From: Clostridium thermobutyricum
GTDB lineage: Bacteria; Bacillota; Clostridia; Ch29
Assembly (NCBI GenBank): GCA_016842005.1
Contig: JAENYD010000001.1
Coordinates: forward strand, 222,253 to 286,252
DNA length: 64,000 nucleotides
Direction: 5' to 3'
The notes under the pieces were generated by a model. That model was not told where the DNA came from, searched no databases, and saw only the letters and a program-made list of their open reading frames with translations. Shown one piece after another: positions 47,995 through 56,760 of this stretch. Position 1 is the stretch's first letter. The number at the start of each line of letters is the position of its first letter. A program made the position numbers and the translations under genes.

Positions 47995-48130
47995 TTTTAT
48001 CCGATGGCTACCGCCGCTAATACTCCCGTCCTCTTATGCGGGAGATAAGCAGCGCTACGCCCCTGGATAACGGTTTTTAAGCTTCAGATGAGGTTAAAAC
48101 CCCACCTGAAGCTTAGAATCCTGTTTATGC
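47995..48130 (+). repeat. Intergenic repeat family A, copy A3
   Basis: It runs TTTTATCCGATGGCTACC ... CTCCCGTCCTCTTATGCGGGAG ... CTACGCCCCTGGATAACGG ... AATCCTGTTTATG. Part one folds as TTATCC/GGATAA with inner stems GCCGC/GCAGC and CTCCCG/CGGGAG. Part two is a hairpin of about 17 bp, TTAAGCTTCAG.../...CTGAAGCTTAG. It lies 27 bases past the stop of the Maf-type gene. Confidence 0.82.
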
Positions 48131-48157
48131 GTACACCCGGATTTCTTGCCTTGTGGT

Positions 48158-50050
48158 TTAAGGACCAAGTTGCAAAAATTTATTTCTGTATCTTTCCTTA
48201 ATCTTTTCAGCTACATTCTGGAATTCCCGGCCTACAATGCTGGACAGCAGGTTTATCTGACCGTAGAAATGCTTCTGTACCTTTATGTTTTCTTTGACAT
48301 TGTGACTGTTTATCTCTGTGCCCAGCTCGTTAAATCTTCTGTAAGTATTCAGAAATATTGTCTGGAAAAAAAACATGACCAATCTGGTTTTGCGCATTTC
48401 TTCCAGTATCCTGTCGCTTTCCTTCATCTTTTCAAGTATTTTTATCAGCTTTTCATTGCTGCACCTGTCTATGTCATAGCTGTTTTCGATTTTGGCAAGT
48501 TTATTGAAATAATGATAGGTTTCATCCCTGATTTTGAAAAATTCCCGTTTTACCCTTGATACTTCCGCATATACCTTTAAATATGTCTTCCTGACTTCCC
48601 GCTCGTCAGGTTCCTCACTGTTCACAAGGTCCCACAGCCTGGGTACTTCTCCGCTGCAGTACCTGTCTATAGCATCCCGAAGGGTCATTATACTTGTTCC
48701 TTTTATCCTGGCTCCCCCTTCGGTAGCATCGATAAATCTGACCCCGGGATATCCGGTTATCTGCGTCTCAAACCACGTAAGAAAATTTTTCCATATTCTG
48801 GTCGATGGAATAGGATTGCCATCGTAGTCTTCAACCATTACAACATTATCACCGTTTTGGGTTTCTGCCTTATTACCCTCATAAGCGGTCCCTCTGCTGT
48901 GGGAGTACCCTTCGGGAGAATAGGCAAGGTCCTGTCCTATGAATATAACCGGGTCCGCCCCCAGTTTGCGGGCAAAACCGAAGGCAAGGTGGGCCACCGA
49001 CGTTCCCGTATTGAATACGCCTTTATTTACCATACTGTTCAACCACGTGTTTATGGTTTCGGTTTCCTTTAAACATATAACCTTTGTACCTTTCACCCTT
49101 TCAAATATCTCCGGCCTGATGACCGGAGGAGCCACAAGGACAGCATTCTCCGGCATTGGCTTGTCCTCGTAAAAAAGCTGGTATGTCGGAAAGCCTCTTT
49201 CTATAGACAGGATTGCATCGGGTGTAATCCCTTTCTCTACAAGCACCTTTATAGAAGCATCAACACATAGTATCAGCGCCTTCCCTTCCGCTTCCCTGAG
49301 CAGGTCCACATTTTTGGCAAGGGACGGCCCGGCAGACACTATTATGGCCGGTTTGCCCTCATATCTGTCCTTAAAAGCATCACACCCCGGATTTTCAATC
49401 ATCACATCTATATTGTCAAAATTCTGCCTTACCCCTATGATGGTATCCTCTACGTCATTTCCTATCTCAAAGTACATATTCTTGATCATGGAAAGTATTT
49501 CTTTTTTTAACTCGAAATAGTTATTTTCGAAAAGTGAAGTCTGTCCCGGAAGCATAAAATACTGGAAATTGGTGGACAGGATAAATATCCTGGACCGCAG
49601 CACACCATCCATCCTGTGCCGTATTTCCTCGTCATTTCCCACCAGCAATATAACCCTGTCAGATTCAAGGATATCTGCAATATCTGTGTTTTTAATCGCA
49701 TTGAAGAATATGTTGGGCTGGTTTTCAATGACAATAATTTTCGTGTCGCCTGAAGCCCTGTTCATTATTTCCCTTATATGGTAACCCAGTCCCAGTCCGA
49801 ATATAATAATCATTGAATTCCTGGTATAATCCAGGGTATCCGCATATTTGCCCGCCTCTTTCACGGGATTGACCGAACTGTGCAGGTAAACTCCTTTTCC
49901 CTCTCCATTCTTTACCTTACATGTAACATAGCCAGAAGGGGTTTGCCGGTTTTCGATTTCAATCGTTTTGCCGTATTCTTTTTTGTACACTTCTATCAGA
50001 TAAGGATGGGTTTTCAGACTGGTAACAAAATTTTTATCATACAGTTCCAT
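48158..50050 (-). CDS. Maf-type flagellin glycosyltransferase (DUF115)
   Basis: A 630-residue motility-associated factor. The DUF115 core (about 195-420) includes AIIVSAGPSLAKNVDLLREAEGKALILCVDASIKVLVEKGI and VIFIGQDLAYSPEGYSHSRGTAY. Maf proteins transfer CMP-activated nonulosonates to flagellin serines or threonines, and this one lies between the flagellin and CMP-legionaminate genes. A helical C-terminal region follows. Cytosolic. Confidence 0.9.
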   Translation of the reverse strand: MELYDKNFVTSLKTHPYLIEVYKKEYGKTIEIENRQTPSGYVTCKVKNGEGKGVYLHSSVNPVKEAGKYADTLDYTRNSMIIIFGLGLGYHIREIMNRASGDTKIIVIENQPNIFFNAIKNTDIADILESDRVILLVGNDEEIRHRMDGVLRSRIFILSTNFQYFMLPGQTSLFENNYFELKKEILSMIKNMYFEIGNDVEDTIIGVRQNFDNIDVMIENPGCDAFKDRYEGKPAIIVSAGPSLAKNVDLLREAEGKALILCVDASIKVLVEKGITPDAILSIERGFPTYQLFYEDKPMPENAVLVAPPVIRPEIFERVKGTKVICLKETETINTWLNSMVNKGVFNTGTSVAHLAFGFARKLGADPVIFIGQDLAYSPEGYSHSRGTAYEGNKAETQNGDNVVMVEDYDGNPIPSTRIWKNFLTWFETQITGYPGVRFIDATEGGARIKGTSIMTLRDAIDRYCSGEVPRLWDLVNSEEPDEREVRKTYLKVYAEVSRVKREFFKIRDETYHYFNKLAKIENSYDIDRCSNEKLIKILEKMKESDRILEEMRKTRLVMFFFQTIFLNTYRRFNELGTEINSHNVKENIKVQKHFYGQINLLSSIVGREFQNVAEKIKERYRNKFLQLGP

Positions 50051-50071
50051 TGCTTCAGCCCCTTTTTACGC

Positions 50072-50380
50072 TTAGTCGATCTGTCCTCTTATTTCACCTG
50101 CAAATTCCAGCAGCCTGTACTCCAGTATATCGGATATGAGGACGGTATCACCGGTCTCCATGGCTTCCGTCAGGCTTTTGAGCATATCATTGAATTCATC
50201 CGCATCGTAATCAATATCATAGGATGACAAATCAATACTAATGAATTTTTCGATAAGATCCACCAGTTTCACCACTGCCGAAAAACCTTCTGACTTCCGG
50301 TCTGTGCTGAATTTATCAACTATCTGCATGATTATATTCTCAATCTGCTCCAGTATACCCACCAGTTCCTCTCTTTCCAT
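50072..50380 (-). CDS. Small acidic protein in flagellin locus (102 aa)
   Basis: ATG 50380 lies eight bases after AAAGGA. The product is soluble, very acidic (many Asp/Glu, e.g. SYDIDYDADEFNDMLK) and predicted mostly helical, starting MEREELVGILEQIENIIMQIV. It sits 21 bases before the Maf gene and after the flagellin terminator, so it is probably co-transcribed with maf. No family recognised; a chaperone or adaptor for glycosylation is conceivable. Confidence 0.7.
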   Translation of the reverse strand: MEREELVGILEQIENIIMQIVDKFSTDRKSEGFSAVVKLVDLIEKFISIDLSSYDIDYDADEFNDMLKSLTEAMETGDTVLISDILEYRLLEFAGEIRGQID

Positions 50381-50411
50381 ATCCACTGTCCTTTCTTTTC
50401 AGGTGTAACGT

Positions 50412-50440
50412 AAAGCCGGCCGACAAAGCCGGCCGGCTTC
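50412..50440 (-). terminator. Hairpin after flagellin gene
   Basis: GCCGGCC (50415-50421) pairs with GGCCGGC (50431-50437), extended by AA/TT, 23 bases past the flagellin stop. The U-run is short (UUUACG). It is likely a terminator separating the strongly expressed flagellin gene from maf. Confidence 0.65.
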
Positions 50441-50462
50441 ACAGAGGTCATTTCCCCTTGAA

Positions 50463-51641
50463 TTATCGCAGCAGCTGAAGCACAGTCTGGGGAGTCTGGT
50501 TTGCCTGTGCGAGCATCGCTGTGGCAGCCTGAGTCAGGATGTTGAATCTTGTGAACTCGACCATCTCCATAGCCATGTCCACGTCTCTGATCCTTGACTC
50601 TGATGCAGTCAGGTTTTCTTCGGCAGCTCCCAGGTTGTTTATTGTGTGCTCAAGCCTGTTCTGTACGGCACCGAGTTTGGCCCTTTCCACCGACACCTTG
50701 TTGATGGCCGCGTCTATTGCTGCGGTAGAAGCAGCCGCCTTGTCCTGAGTGGAAATATCAAGGGTATCCGTACCGTTTTTGACACCCAGGGCTTCAGCCC
50801 TCATGTCATTCACGCCAACAGCAAGCCCCTGTCCGGGATTCGCACCGATCTGCATCTGGATGGAATCGTCGGTGGATTTTGCAGCCTGAAAGCCTGTCAA
50901 AGACAATGTAATGCTGTCGCCGGCAATCAGCTTGTTTGTCTCGGCAGCATTCAGAGTAAATATGTCAGTGCCGTTACTGTCAGAAACAGCTATTCCGGTA
51001 GCACTTACGCTCAGGGTCAGGTTGCTTCCAAGGGCGGTATTCATGGTAATGGTGTATGCAGTGGCAGTGGTACCGGCCTGCAGCACCTTTACGTAAACAC
51101 CGTCAGTATCTGCAACTATACTGGCTCCGCCGGTTAATATACCTATTCCGGTTGTTAATATATCGGAATTGGTATTTATTTGATAGGTCAGTTCTGCATC
51201 AATCAGGTTGTGGCTTTCCTCCAGTGAACCGTTAAGCAGCTTCTTGGCGTTGAACTCAGTGGAACTGCCTATCCTGTCGATTTCTGCGGTAAGCTGGTCT
51301 ATCTCGTCCTGAAGCTTTTCCCTGTCGCTGTCACTCATGGTACCGTTGGTAGCGTTAACAGCCAGTTCCCTCATCCTCTGCAGGATGCTGTGGGTCTCAT
51401 TGAGGGCACCCTCTGTTGTCTGGATAAGGGATATGCCGTCCTGGGCGTTCCTCTGGGCTGCTGAAAGACCCTTTATCTGGGCCCTCATTTTTTCGGATAT
51501 GGCCAGTCCTGCTGCGTCGTCGGCAGCCCTGTTGATTCTGTAACCAGATGAAAGCTTTTCCAAGGATTTACTTACGTACTGGTTGTTGAACGCCAGCTGT
51601 CTGGTTGCGTTCAGTGAAGAAATATTGTGGTTAATTCTCAT
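50463..51641 (-). CDS. hag: Flagellin
   Basis: A 392-residue filament protein. The N-terminal D0/D1 region (MRINHNISSLNATRQL ... SGYRINRAADDAAGLAISEKM) and the C-terminal region (NRLEHTINNLGAAEENLTASESRIRDVDMA ... LAQANQTPQTVLQLLR) are conserved. The central 180-320 part is variable, rich in Thr, Ser and Ala, and offers many sites for O-glycosylation. AAGGAGG lies eight bases before ATG 51641. Upstream stand a sigma-28-type promoter and a long leader hairpin; csrA and fliW precede it, fitting CsrA control of its translation. Confidence 0.97.
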   Translation of the reverse strand: MRINHNISSLNATRQLAFNNQYVSKSLEKLSSGYRINRAADDAAGLAISEKMRAQIKGLSAAQRNAQDGISLIQTTEGALNETHSILQRMRELAVNATNGTMSDSDREKLQDEIDQLTAEIDRIGSSTEFNAKKLLNGSLEESHNLIDAELTYQINTNSDILTTGIGILTGGASIVADTDGVYVKVLQAGTTATAYTITMNTALGSNLTLSVSATGIAVSDSNGTDIFTLNAAETNKLIAGDSITLSLTGFQAAKSTDDSIQMQIGANPGQGLAVGVNDMRAEALGVKNGTDTLDISTQDKAAASTAAIDAAINKVSVERAKLGAVQNRLEHTINNLGAAEENLTASESRIRDVDMAMEMVEFTRFNILTQAATAMLAQANQTPQTVLQLLR

Positions 51642-51688
51642 TAAGAATTCCTCCTTGAGTTTTTTATTTGGCTTCCATGCCATTTTAT

Positions 51689-51732
51689 ATTAAATATCTT
51701 CATACCCGGCCGCTGTATGAAGTATATTTAAT
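51689..51732 (-). promoter_or_regulatory. Long hairpin in flagellin mRNA leader
   Basis: TTAAATATCTTCATAC (51690-51705) pairs with GTATGAAG-TATATTTAA (51715-51731) with one bulged base, around a GC-rich 9-base loop. It lies between the sigma-28-type promoter and the ribosome site, about 50 bases before the start codon. It may stabilise the mRNA or shape CsrA access. Confidence 0.75.
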
Positions 51733-51742
51733 CTCATTATAT

Positions 51743-51769
51743 ATTTCGATAAAAAACGCAAAAACTTTA
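51743..51769 (-). promoter_or_regulatory. Sigma-28-type promoter of flagellin
   Basis: On the minus strand TAAAGTTT begins at 51769 and ATCGAAAT (51750-51743) follows 15 bases after TAAA. TAAAGTTT matches the extended SigD -35 exactly; the -10 keeps the CGA core. It lies about 100 bases before the start, leaving room for the leader hairpin. Confidence 0.72.
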
Positions 51770-51785
51770 TAGGTTACGACAAAAT

Positions 51786-52028
51786 TTATTTATTTTTCAG
51801 GGAATTTCTGATCATTTCCACCAGTTCACCGGGGTCACTGCCGGCAGACTTGGACGCATTCCGGTTTTCTTCGAGGATTTGCAGATAAATCTCCTTCCTG
51901 AGAATGGAGACATCCCTGGGGGCGTCAAAGCCCAGCTTTATCTTGTCCTCTTCAATATCCACAACGGTAACCTCTATGTTACCGTCTATAACTATGGTTT
52001 CACCTTTTTTCCTGGACAGTATCAGCAT
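51786..52028 (-). CDS. csrA: Carbon storage/translation regulator CsrA
   Basis: An 80-residue dimeric RNA-binding protein. MLILSRKKGETIVIDGNIEVTVVDI and the RNA-contacting APRDVSILRKEIY segment are diagnostic. In Bacillus CsrA binds the flagellin leader and blocks translation until FliW removes it. Gene order fliW-csrA-flagellin here supports the same switch. Confidence 0.98.
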   Translation of the reverse strand: MLILSRKKGETIVIDGNIEVTVVDIEEDKIKLGFDAPRDVSILRKEIYLQILEENRNASKSAGSDPGELVEMIRNSLKNK

Positions 52029-52049
52029 GACAATCCCTCCGGCAGCGGT

Positions 52050-52508
52050 CTAACCCTGTTGACCCGGGTCAAAGGACTTTATTTCTTCCAGTATGTAATG
52101 CTTCAGGGAATACCTTTCATCCTCCAGGACAATCTGGGCGGCTTTGTTATTGGCTGCGTTTATTATAACAGGGGCCTTCAGATTGGCCGTCATCCTGGAC
52201 ACATCTTCGGGTATCACCACAATGGAATAAATAATGACATCTTTGTCTTCCTTCAGTTCAAGCCTTACGGCAGTGTCTTCAGGAACAAACAGCTCATATT
52301 CCTTTCTGAAGTATCCCGGAGGTATTATTACAAAACAAAGGTCTTTATCATCTACGGATTGAAGCCATTTAAAAGGCGATTCCTCGTCCTGCTTCCCCAG
52401 GACCACAAATCTCTTATTGTCTTCAAATCCTATTATGCCCTCAACAAAGGTTATGACATCGTTCTCGTTAATCTTTACATTACCGAAGTGTTTGGTTTCA
52501 ATTATCAT
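52050..52508 (-). CDS. fliW: Flagellar assembly factor FliW
   Basis: A 152-residue CsrA antagonist. IETKHFGNVKINENDVITFVEGIIGFEDNKRFVVL is the family start, and YSIVVIPEDVSRMTANLKAPVIINAANNKAAQIVL the late signature. FliW binds flagellin or CsrA, coupling secretion of flagellin to its translation. It lies 21 bases before csrA. Confidence 0.97.
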   Translation of the reverse strand: MIIETKHFGNVKINENDVITFVEGIIGFEDNKRFVVLGKQDEESPFKWLQSVDDKDLCFVIIPPGYFRKEYELFVPEDTAVRLELKEDKDVIIYSIVVIPEDVSRMTANLKAPVIINAANNKAAQIVLEDERYSLKHYILEEIKSFDPGQQG

Positions 52509-52532
52509 CTACGGTCACCCCTATAAGCTAAT

Positions 52533-53105
52533 CTATATCCGGCTGTCCAGCTGATGTCCCACATAATCAATCTTTATATACGGCTCCTGTGAATAACCGA
52601 CTTCCACATCCCCCAATGCAACGTCAACAGCCGGCTTTCTCGGGGTAAATCTGATCTCCACTTTTCCGCCGGTCACGTTGTAAGTAACCTTGCCCCCCTT
52701 GAAATCTATCCCGGGGCGACTCCTGGGCATGGACACCACATTAAAATAGTGTTCCTCCTCCAGTCCCTTTTCAAAAGCAATATCCGCAATGGGGTTACCC
52801 CCGTTTTGTATGGCTGCGAGGCGGTCGCCCTCGGCTGCCGTCTCGGCAATGGCAGCCATCACCTGATTGTAGGCATACTGCTTTAAATCCGCAATCAGCG
52901 CAAAAATCCCCTTCCGTCCTGCCTCTTCAAAACACCGGGACTGGTCTATCTGCACCAGCGGGTGCTCTGAATGTATCCCCAGGTCCAGTGGAATCCTCCG
53001 GATTTCCAGCTGCCCTTTGGGCTGCCTTATGCTCATCCGGGGCCTGGTCGTGTGTAATCCTACTATGGCATACTGCTGCTCTATTCTTATCAAAAGGGGC
53101 TGCAT
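52533..53105 (-). CDS. DUF6470 protein (YviE-like)
   Basis: A 190-residue soluble protein between flgL and fliW, the place of yviE in Bacillus. It begins with LLIRIEQQYAIVGLHTTRPRMSI and ends with a beta-rich GGKVTYNVTGGKVEIRFTPRKPAVDVALGDVEVGYSQEP segment, both typical of the family. The function in flagellar assembly is not known. Confidence 0.87.
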   Translation of the reverse strand: MQPLLIRIEQQYAIVGLHTTRPRMSIRQPKGQLEIRRIPLDLGIHSEHPLVQIDQSRCFEEAGRKGIFALIADLKQYAYNQVMAAIAETAAEGDRLAAIQNGGNPIADIAFEKGLEEEHYFNVVSMPRSRPGIDFKGGKVTYNVTGGKVEIRFTPRKPAVDVALGDVEVGYSQEPYIKIDYVGHQLDSRI

Positions 53106-53119
53106 ATTATCACCCTAAT

Positions 53120-54241
53120 CTACCCGAGAAAATCAACAAGCGTGGGCTGGATAATTCTGGCGCCACCGGCCAGGGAAGCATTGTAGACATTCTCCTGGTT
53201 CTTCAGGTCCATAATGGTCTCCGCCATGTCCACGTCCTGGGTGCTGGACAGCAGCTTGGTCAGGGATATTTCCGCATTTTCCAGCCTCTTCTGGACCAGC
53301 TCCAGTCGGTTTATCTTGCTTCCCACTTCAGCCCTCACCGCCAGCACATTCTCCAGGTGAGCATCAATAGTGCCAATGGAAACACCTATAGGAGTAACAT
53401 CCTCCCATCTTGCCGGATTACCGTAATCTTCTGCAGACAAATCAATAGATCCGTGGTTTCCCAATGCCCTGTAATAGTGCCCTGCTTGACCGGGGTCGGT
53501 TGCATGAGTAGAAATAGGCTCATTATAAACTATCTGTCCTGCTGAGATGGTCTGCGTACCATCTCCTGTTGAATAATCATAGTCGCCTACAGCACCAAAA
53601 TTTCCTGCATTTAAAAAGGCTTCCAGGTCCATAAGGTCCTGTATAAGCTGGGGTACTCCGTTTTCAGGTGCAACAATATTGGTTGGAGGTCCAAATACTT
53701 CCTCGCCAGTTACATTGACTGCAATAATATCGTCTGCCCCGATATTATACTCCATTTTCTCCACAAGGGGATCCGGAACCATATTGTAATTCTTGTTTGA
53801 TGATTTAACCAGAGGATCGTCGGTTTGGTATCCGGAAAACAGGTATCTGCCGTTGTGAGTGCTGTTGGCTATACCCACAACATTCTCAATAATCTGATGG
53901 ACCTCCTCCGCCATCTTCTGGGTATCTGATGCTGTCTGAACGCCATTGGCGCTTCTGACGGCAATTTCCCGGGCTCTCTGCAGGATATTCGTCAGAACAT
54001 CAAGAGACCCTTCGGTTGCCTCCAGCCAGGCAAGGCCGTCGTTTATATTCCTGGTATACTGCTCGTTGCCCAGCATATCGGAATTTATTTTCATAATCCG
54101 GGCACACCCCACCGGGTCGTCCGAAGCCTTATTGATGGACTTGCCTGTGGCCAGCTGATTCTGAAGCCTGTCCATTCTTAAAAGATTGTCATTTATGTAT
54201 CCTTTCATTCTCTCGATCATCATGTTGTTGGTAATGCGCAT
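53120..54241 (-). CDS. flgL: Hook-filament junction protein FlgL
   Basis: A 373-residue HAP3. The N-terminus MRITNNMMIERMKGYINDNLLRMDRLQNQLATG and the C-terminal NRLELVQKRLENAEISLTKLLSSTQDVDMAETIMDL are flagellin-like D0/D1 helices; the middle is beta-rich. Downstream of flgK, and 14 bases before the DUF6470 gene. Exported through the flagellar apparatus. Confidence 0.95.
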   Translation of the reverse strand: MRITNNMMIERMKGYINDNLLRMDRLQNQLATGKSINKASDDPVGCARIMKINSDMLGNEQYTRNINDGLAWLEATEGSLDVLTNILQRAREIAVRSANGVQTASDTQKMAEEVHQIIENVVGIANSTHNGRYLFSGYQTDDPLVKSSNKNYNMVPDPLVEKMEYNIGADDIIAVNVTGEEVFGPPTNIVAPENGVPQLIQDLMDLEAFLNAGNFGAVGDYDYSTGDGTQTISAGQIVYNEPISTHATDPGQAGHYYRALGNHGSIDLSAEDYGNPARWEDVTPIGVSIGTIDAHLENVLAVRAEVGSKINRLELVQKRLENAEISLTKLLSSTQDVDMAETIMDLKNQENVYNASLAGGARIIQPTLVDFLG

Positions 54242-54308
54242 CTTTTAGTCCCTCCTGTCTGGCAGCCGGTGTCCACCAGCCGCCCGGTTTATTCCTGTAC
54301 GCGTACTC

Positions 54309-54361
54309 AAAACTCTATCCGGGGACTAAAACCCCACCTGAAGCATAGAAACCTGTTTATC
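54309..54361 (+). repeat. Intergenic repeat family A, partial copy A5
   Basis: Only the terminal part is present: CTATCCGGGGACTAAAACCCCACCTG ... AGCATAGAAACCTGTTTATCTG in short. It retains the ACCCCACCTGAAGC arm and CCTGTTTAT end of the family. The flgK stop codon (TAA on the minus strand) is read from the repeat's own GTTTAT end. Confidence 0.65.
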
Positions 54362-55895
54362 TGCCTACCAGTCCCATCTTGTTTACCACCACATCAATCA
54401 TTTCATCCATGGTGGTTATCATCCTGGCGGCCGCATTGTACGAATGCTGGTACTTCACCATATTGGTCATCTCTTCGTCAATGGACACTCCGGCTACCGA
54501 CTGCCTGTTGTCGTCAATGTTGTTCACCAGGATTTGTTCGTTACTGCTTATCCTCTCGGCTTCCTGAACATCCACCCCCAGGGCGGAGATAACCGATTTC
54601 ATAAAATCCTCCGGCATGCCGTATTGGGGAAATATCTTGGTGTCCCTCAACTGGGCCATATAAAGGGCTACCCTGGCGTCACTGGGAACAAGGGCCGCAT
54701 CTTCGGCAGCGGCAATAGCATTTGGATCCAGTTCTATCTCCTGTGAAATAGATATGGATTCCGCCTTTACGGTTTTAACGTTAATATTGACAGAAAAAGG
54801 AGGTACGGCAAACGGATCGGCAATTGAATAGTCATCGGCCCGTGCATCAAAGGTCGCCGAATCTTCGCCATCCACAGTGAAAAAGTACTGGTTGTTGTTT
54901 CCGCTCAAGTCATATCCGTTATAATGATAATAATTGATCGCATAGGCAAAGGTGGTGGCGAACCTGTTCAGTTCACTCATATAGTAGGGAATACCCTTGT
55001 ATTCGGTCCCCGTGCCGTTGCCGTCCCTTACGTCTATAAGCCCCTTCAGTTCACCGCTCCCAAGATTGAACTGCATCCCGTCGTCCCACACAACTTCATA
55101 TAGTTCGGGTACGTCCACATCAGGGTTTTTTGGTGCCACCCTTTTTACTGCCTCCAGCTGGTTGTAGTAGATATGGTTTACCAGTACTCTGCCGCCTGCA
55201 TAAACCCTGAACCTCCCTTCGGTGTCTTCCACAACCCTGATGTCAGCAATTTTTGAAAGCTCGTCTATGAGCAAATCCCTTTTGTCCCTTAGGTCATTGG
55301 CTATGGACCCGTCTATCTCGTTCCGGAAAATCTGCGCATTCAATTCACTTATCTGCACCGCATACGAATTCACTTCATCCACTTTGGCCTTGATTAAAAA
55401 GTTCATATCTTCCTGGGCCTGCTTCAACTGCATTGCAGTCTGATTAAGGGTCTGGGTCAGGTCCTGGGCCCTCTGCTGGACAAGCACCCTGACGGTCAGG
55501 CTCCCGGCGTCCTTGGAAAGCTCGTCCAGGGCAGATATAAAATCGCTTAATACGGTATTTATCCCCGTATCCGAGGGCTCATTGAACAATTCTTCCAGAC
55601 TGGTCATCTGGGTACTTTTGGTCTCCCATTCCCCCAGCAGCTTATTTTCTTCCCAGTACTTTACGTCCAGGAAGGTGTCCCTGATCCTGGTTATTTCGCT
55701 TACCTGGACGCCGCTGCCCAGCATGCCCCAGCCGCCGGTCACCTTATGGGGCGTGGTAGTCTCCATATTGGCCCGCTGCCGGGAATAGCCGGGAGTATTG
55801 ACATTGGATATATTGTGCCCTGTTACATCCAGGGCCCGCTGCTGTGCGAACAGCCCTTTTTTTACAATGTCCAGTCCTCCAAAGGTAGAAGCCAT
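54357..55895 (-). CDS. flgK: Hook-filament junction protein FlgK
   Basis: A 512-residue HAP1. FGGLDIVKKGLFAQQRALDVTGHNISNVNTPGYSRQRA opens the D0 domain, and the C-terminal EEMTNMVKYQHSYNAAARMITTMDEMIDVVVNKMGLVGR is the family signature. It follows flgN by 16 bases. The last codons and stop abut repeat fragment A5, so the very C-terminus may have been set by that insertion. Confidence 0.96.
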   Translation of the reverse strand: MASTFGGLDIVKKGLFAQQRALDVTGHNISNVNTPGYSRQRANMETTTPHKVTGGWGMLGSGVQVSEITRIRDTFLDVKYWEENKLLGEWETKSTQMTSLEELFNEPSDTGINTVLSDFISALDELSKDAGSLTVRVLVQQRAQDLTQTLNQTAMQLKQAQEDMNFLIKAKVDEVNSYAVQISELNAQIFRNEIDGSIANDLRDKRDLLIDELSKIADIRVVEDTEGRFRVYAGGRVLVNHIYYNQLEAVKRVAPKNPDVDVPELYEVVWDDGMQFNLGSGELKGLIDVRDGNGTGTEYKGIPYYMSELNRFATTFAYAINYYHYNGYDLSGNNNQYFFTVDGEDSATFDARADDYSIADPFAVPPFSVNINVKTVKAESISISQEIELDPNAIAAAEDAALVPSDARVALYMAQLRDTKIFPQYGMPEDFMKSVISALGVDVQEAERISSNEQILVNNIDDNRQSVAGVSIDEEMTNMVKYQHSYNAAARMITTMDEMIDVVVNKMGLVGR

Positions 55896-55911
55896 ACTTT
55901 ATCACCTCTGC

Positions 55912-56406
55912 TTAAACTTTATGATCGAAAAAGCTTATGCCTTCCTTTCTATCCTTTCCCTTGCCACCGCTGTAAGTACTGCGGGATGCATCCCCGGCAA
56001 TAAGGTTTATTGAAAAATCTATATACTCAAGGGACTTCTGTATAAGCTGGCTGTTTAACTCATTAACCTTCTTAAGCTCGTCCAGGGTTTTGCCTATTTC
56101 ATCCTTCGCTTTTGAGAGCCTGTCTTTGAGCCCTCCCCTTAGCCTGTCCCTGAGCATATCAATATTGATGTCTTTCCTCTCAACACCCATATGGCCGGCC
56201 AGTTGCCGGATTATTCCCTCTCTTTCCTTTTCCAGCCGCCCTATACCGATCACCATCTGCTGTTCGGTTCTGGTCAACCGGTCCAGTTGATCCACCTTGC
56301 CGTCCACAATAATCCGGGTTTTCCGCCTGGATATATCCAGAATATCGCTGTAAACGCGGTTTTCTTCCTCCAGTATTTCTATTAGCCTGACGGACAAAGC
56401 TTCCAT
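55912..56406 (-). CDS. flgN: FlgN-type flagellar export chaperone
   Basis: A 164-residue helical coiled-coil protein starting MEALSVRLIEILEEENRVYSDILDISRRKT, typical of FlgN, the chaperone for FlgK and FlgL, which lie directly downstream. ATG 56406 follows GGGGA by eight bases; earlier in-frame starts lie over that site. It follows flgM closely, the standard order. Confidence 0.88.
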   Translation of the reverse strand: MEALSVRLIEILEEENRVYSDILDISRRKTRIIVDGKVDQLDRLTRTEQQMVIGIGRLEKEREGIIRQLAGHMGVERKDINIDMLRDRLRGGLKDRLSKAKDEIGKTLDELKKVNELNSQLIQKSLEYIDFSINLIAGDASRSTYSGGKGKDRKEGISFFDHKV

Positions 56407-56428
56407 ATACACCATCCCCAAGATTTGA

Positions 56429-56725
56429 CTAAATTTTTTCGTTAATGATTAGCCCTTCCATTATCTTGTCGGCAACTTCCTCAGCGCTGACATTATACGC
56501 ACCTGAAACAATCCTTCTTTTCAGTTCCTCCACTTTGCCCTCCCGGATGTCCGGCACCTGTTTCAGGGCCTGAAGGGCAATCTGAAAATCTCTTGCTTCA
56601 TGGGACAATTCTATCTTATCCCCCTTTGAAACCCCTGTGGCTTCAGAAACTTTACCAACTTTCTTGTTCTGGATGCCCTGCTTCTTATAGACGCCCAAAA
56701 TCTTTTCAATGTTATTAATCTTCAT
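56429..56725 (-). CDS. flgM: Anti-sigma-28 factor FlgM
   Basis: A 98-residue protein. The disordered N-terminal half and the C-terminal KIELSHEARDFQIALQALKQVPDIREGKVEELKRRIVSGAYNVSAEEVADKI segment that binds sigma-28 are clear. It is exported when the hook is complete, freeing the sigma factor for the flagellin, flaG and its own promoters. A sigma-28-type promoter lies directly upstream. Confidence 0.97.
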   Translation of the reverse strand: MKINNIEKILGVYKKQGIQNKKVGKVSEATGVSKGDKIELSHEARDFQIALQALKQVPDIREGKVEELKRRIVSGAYNVSAEEVADKIMEGLIINEKI

Positions 56726-56760
56726 AAACTCATCACCCCATATTTATTGTCTCTTTCATT

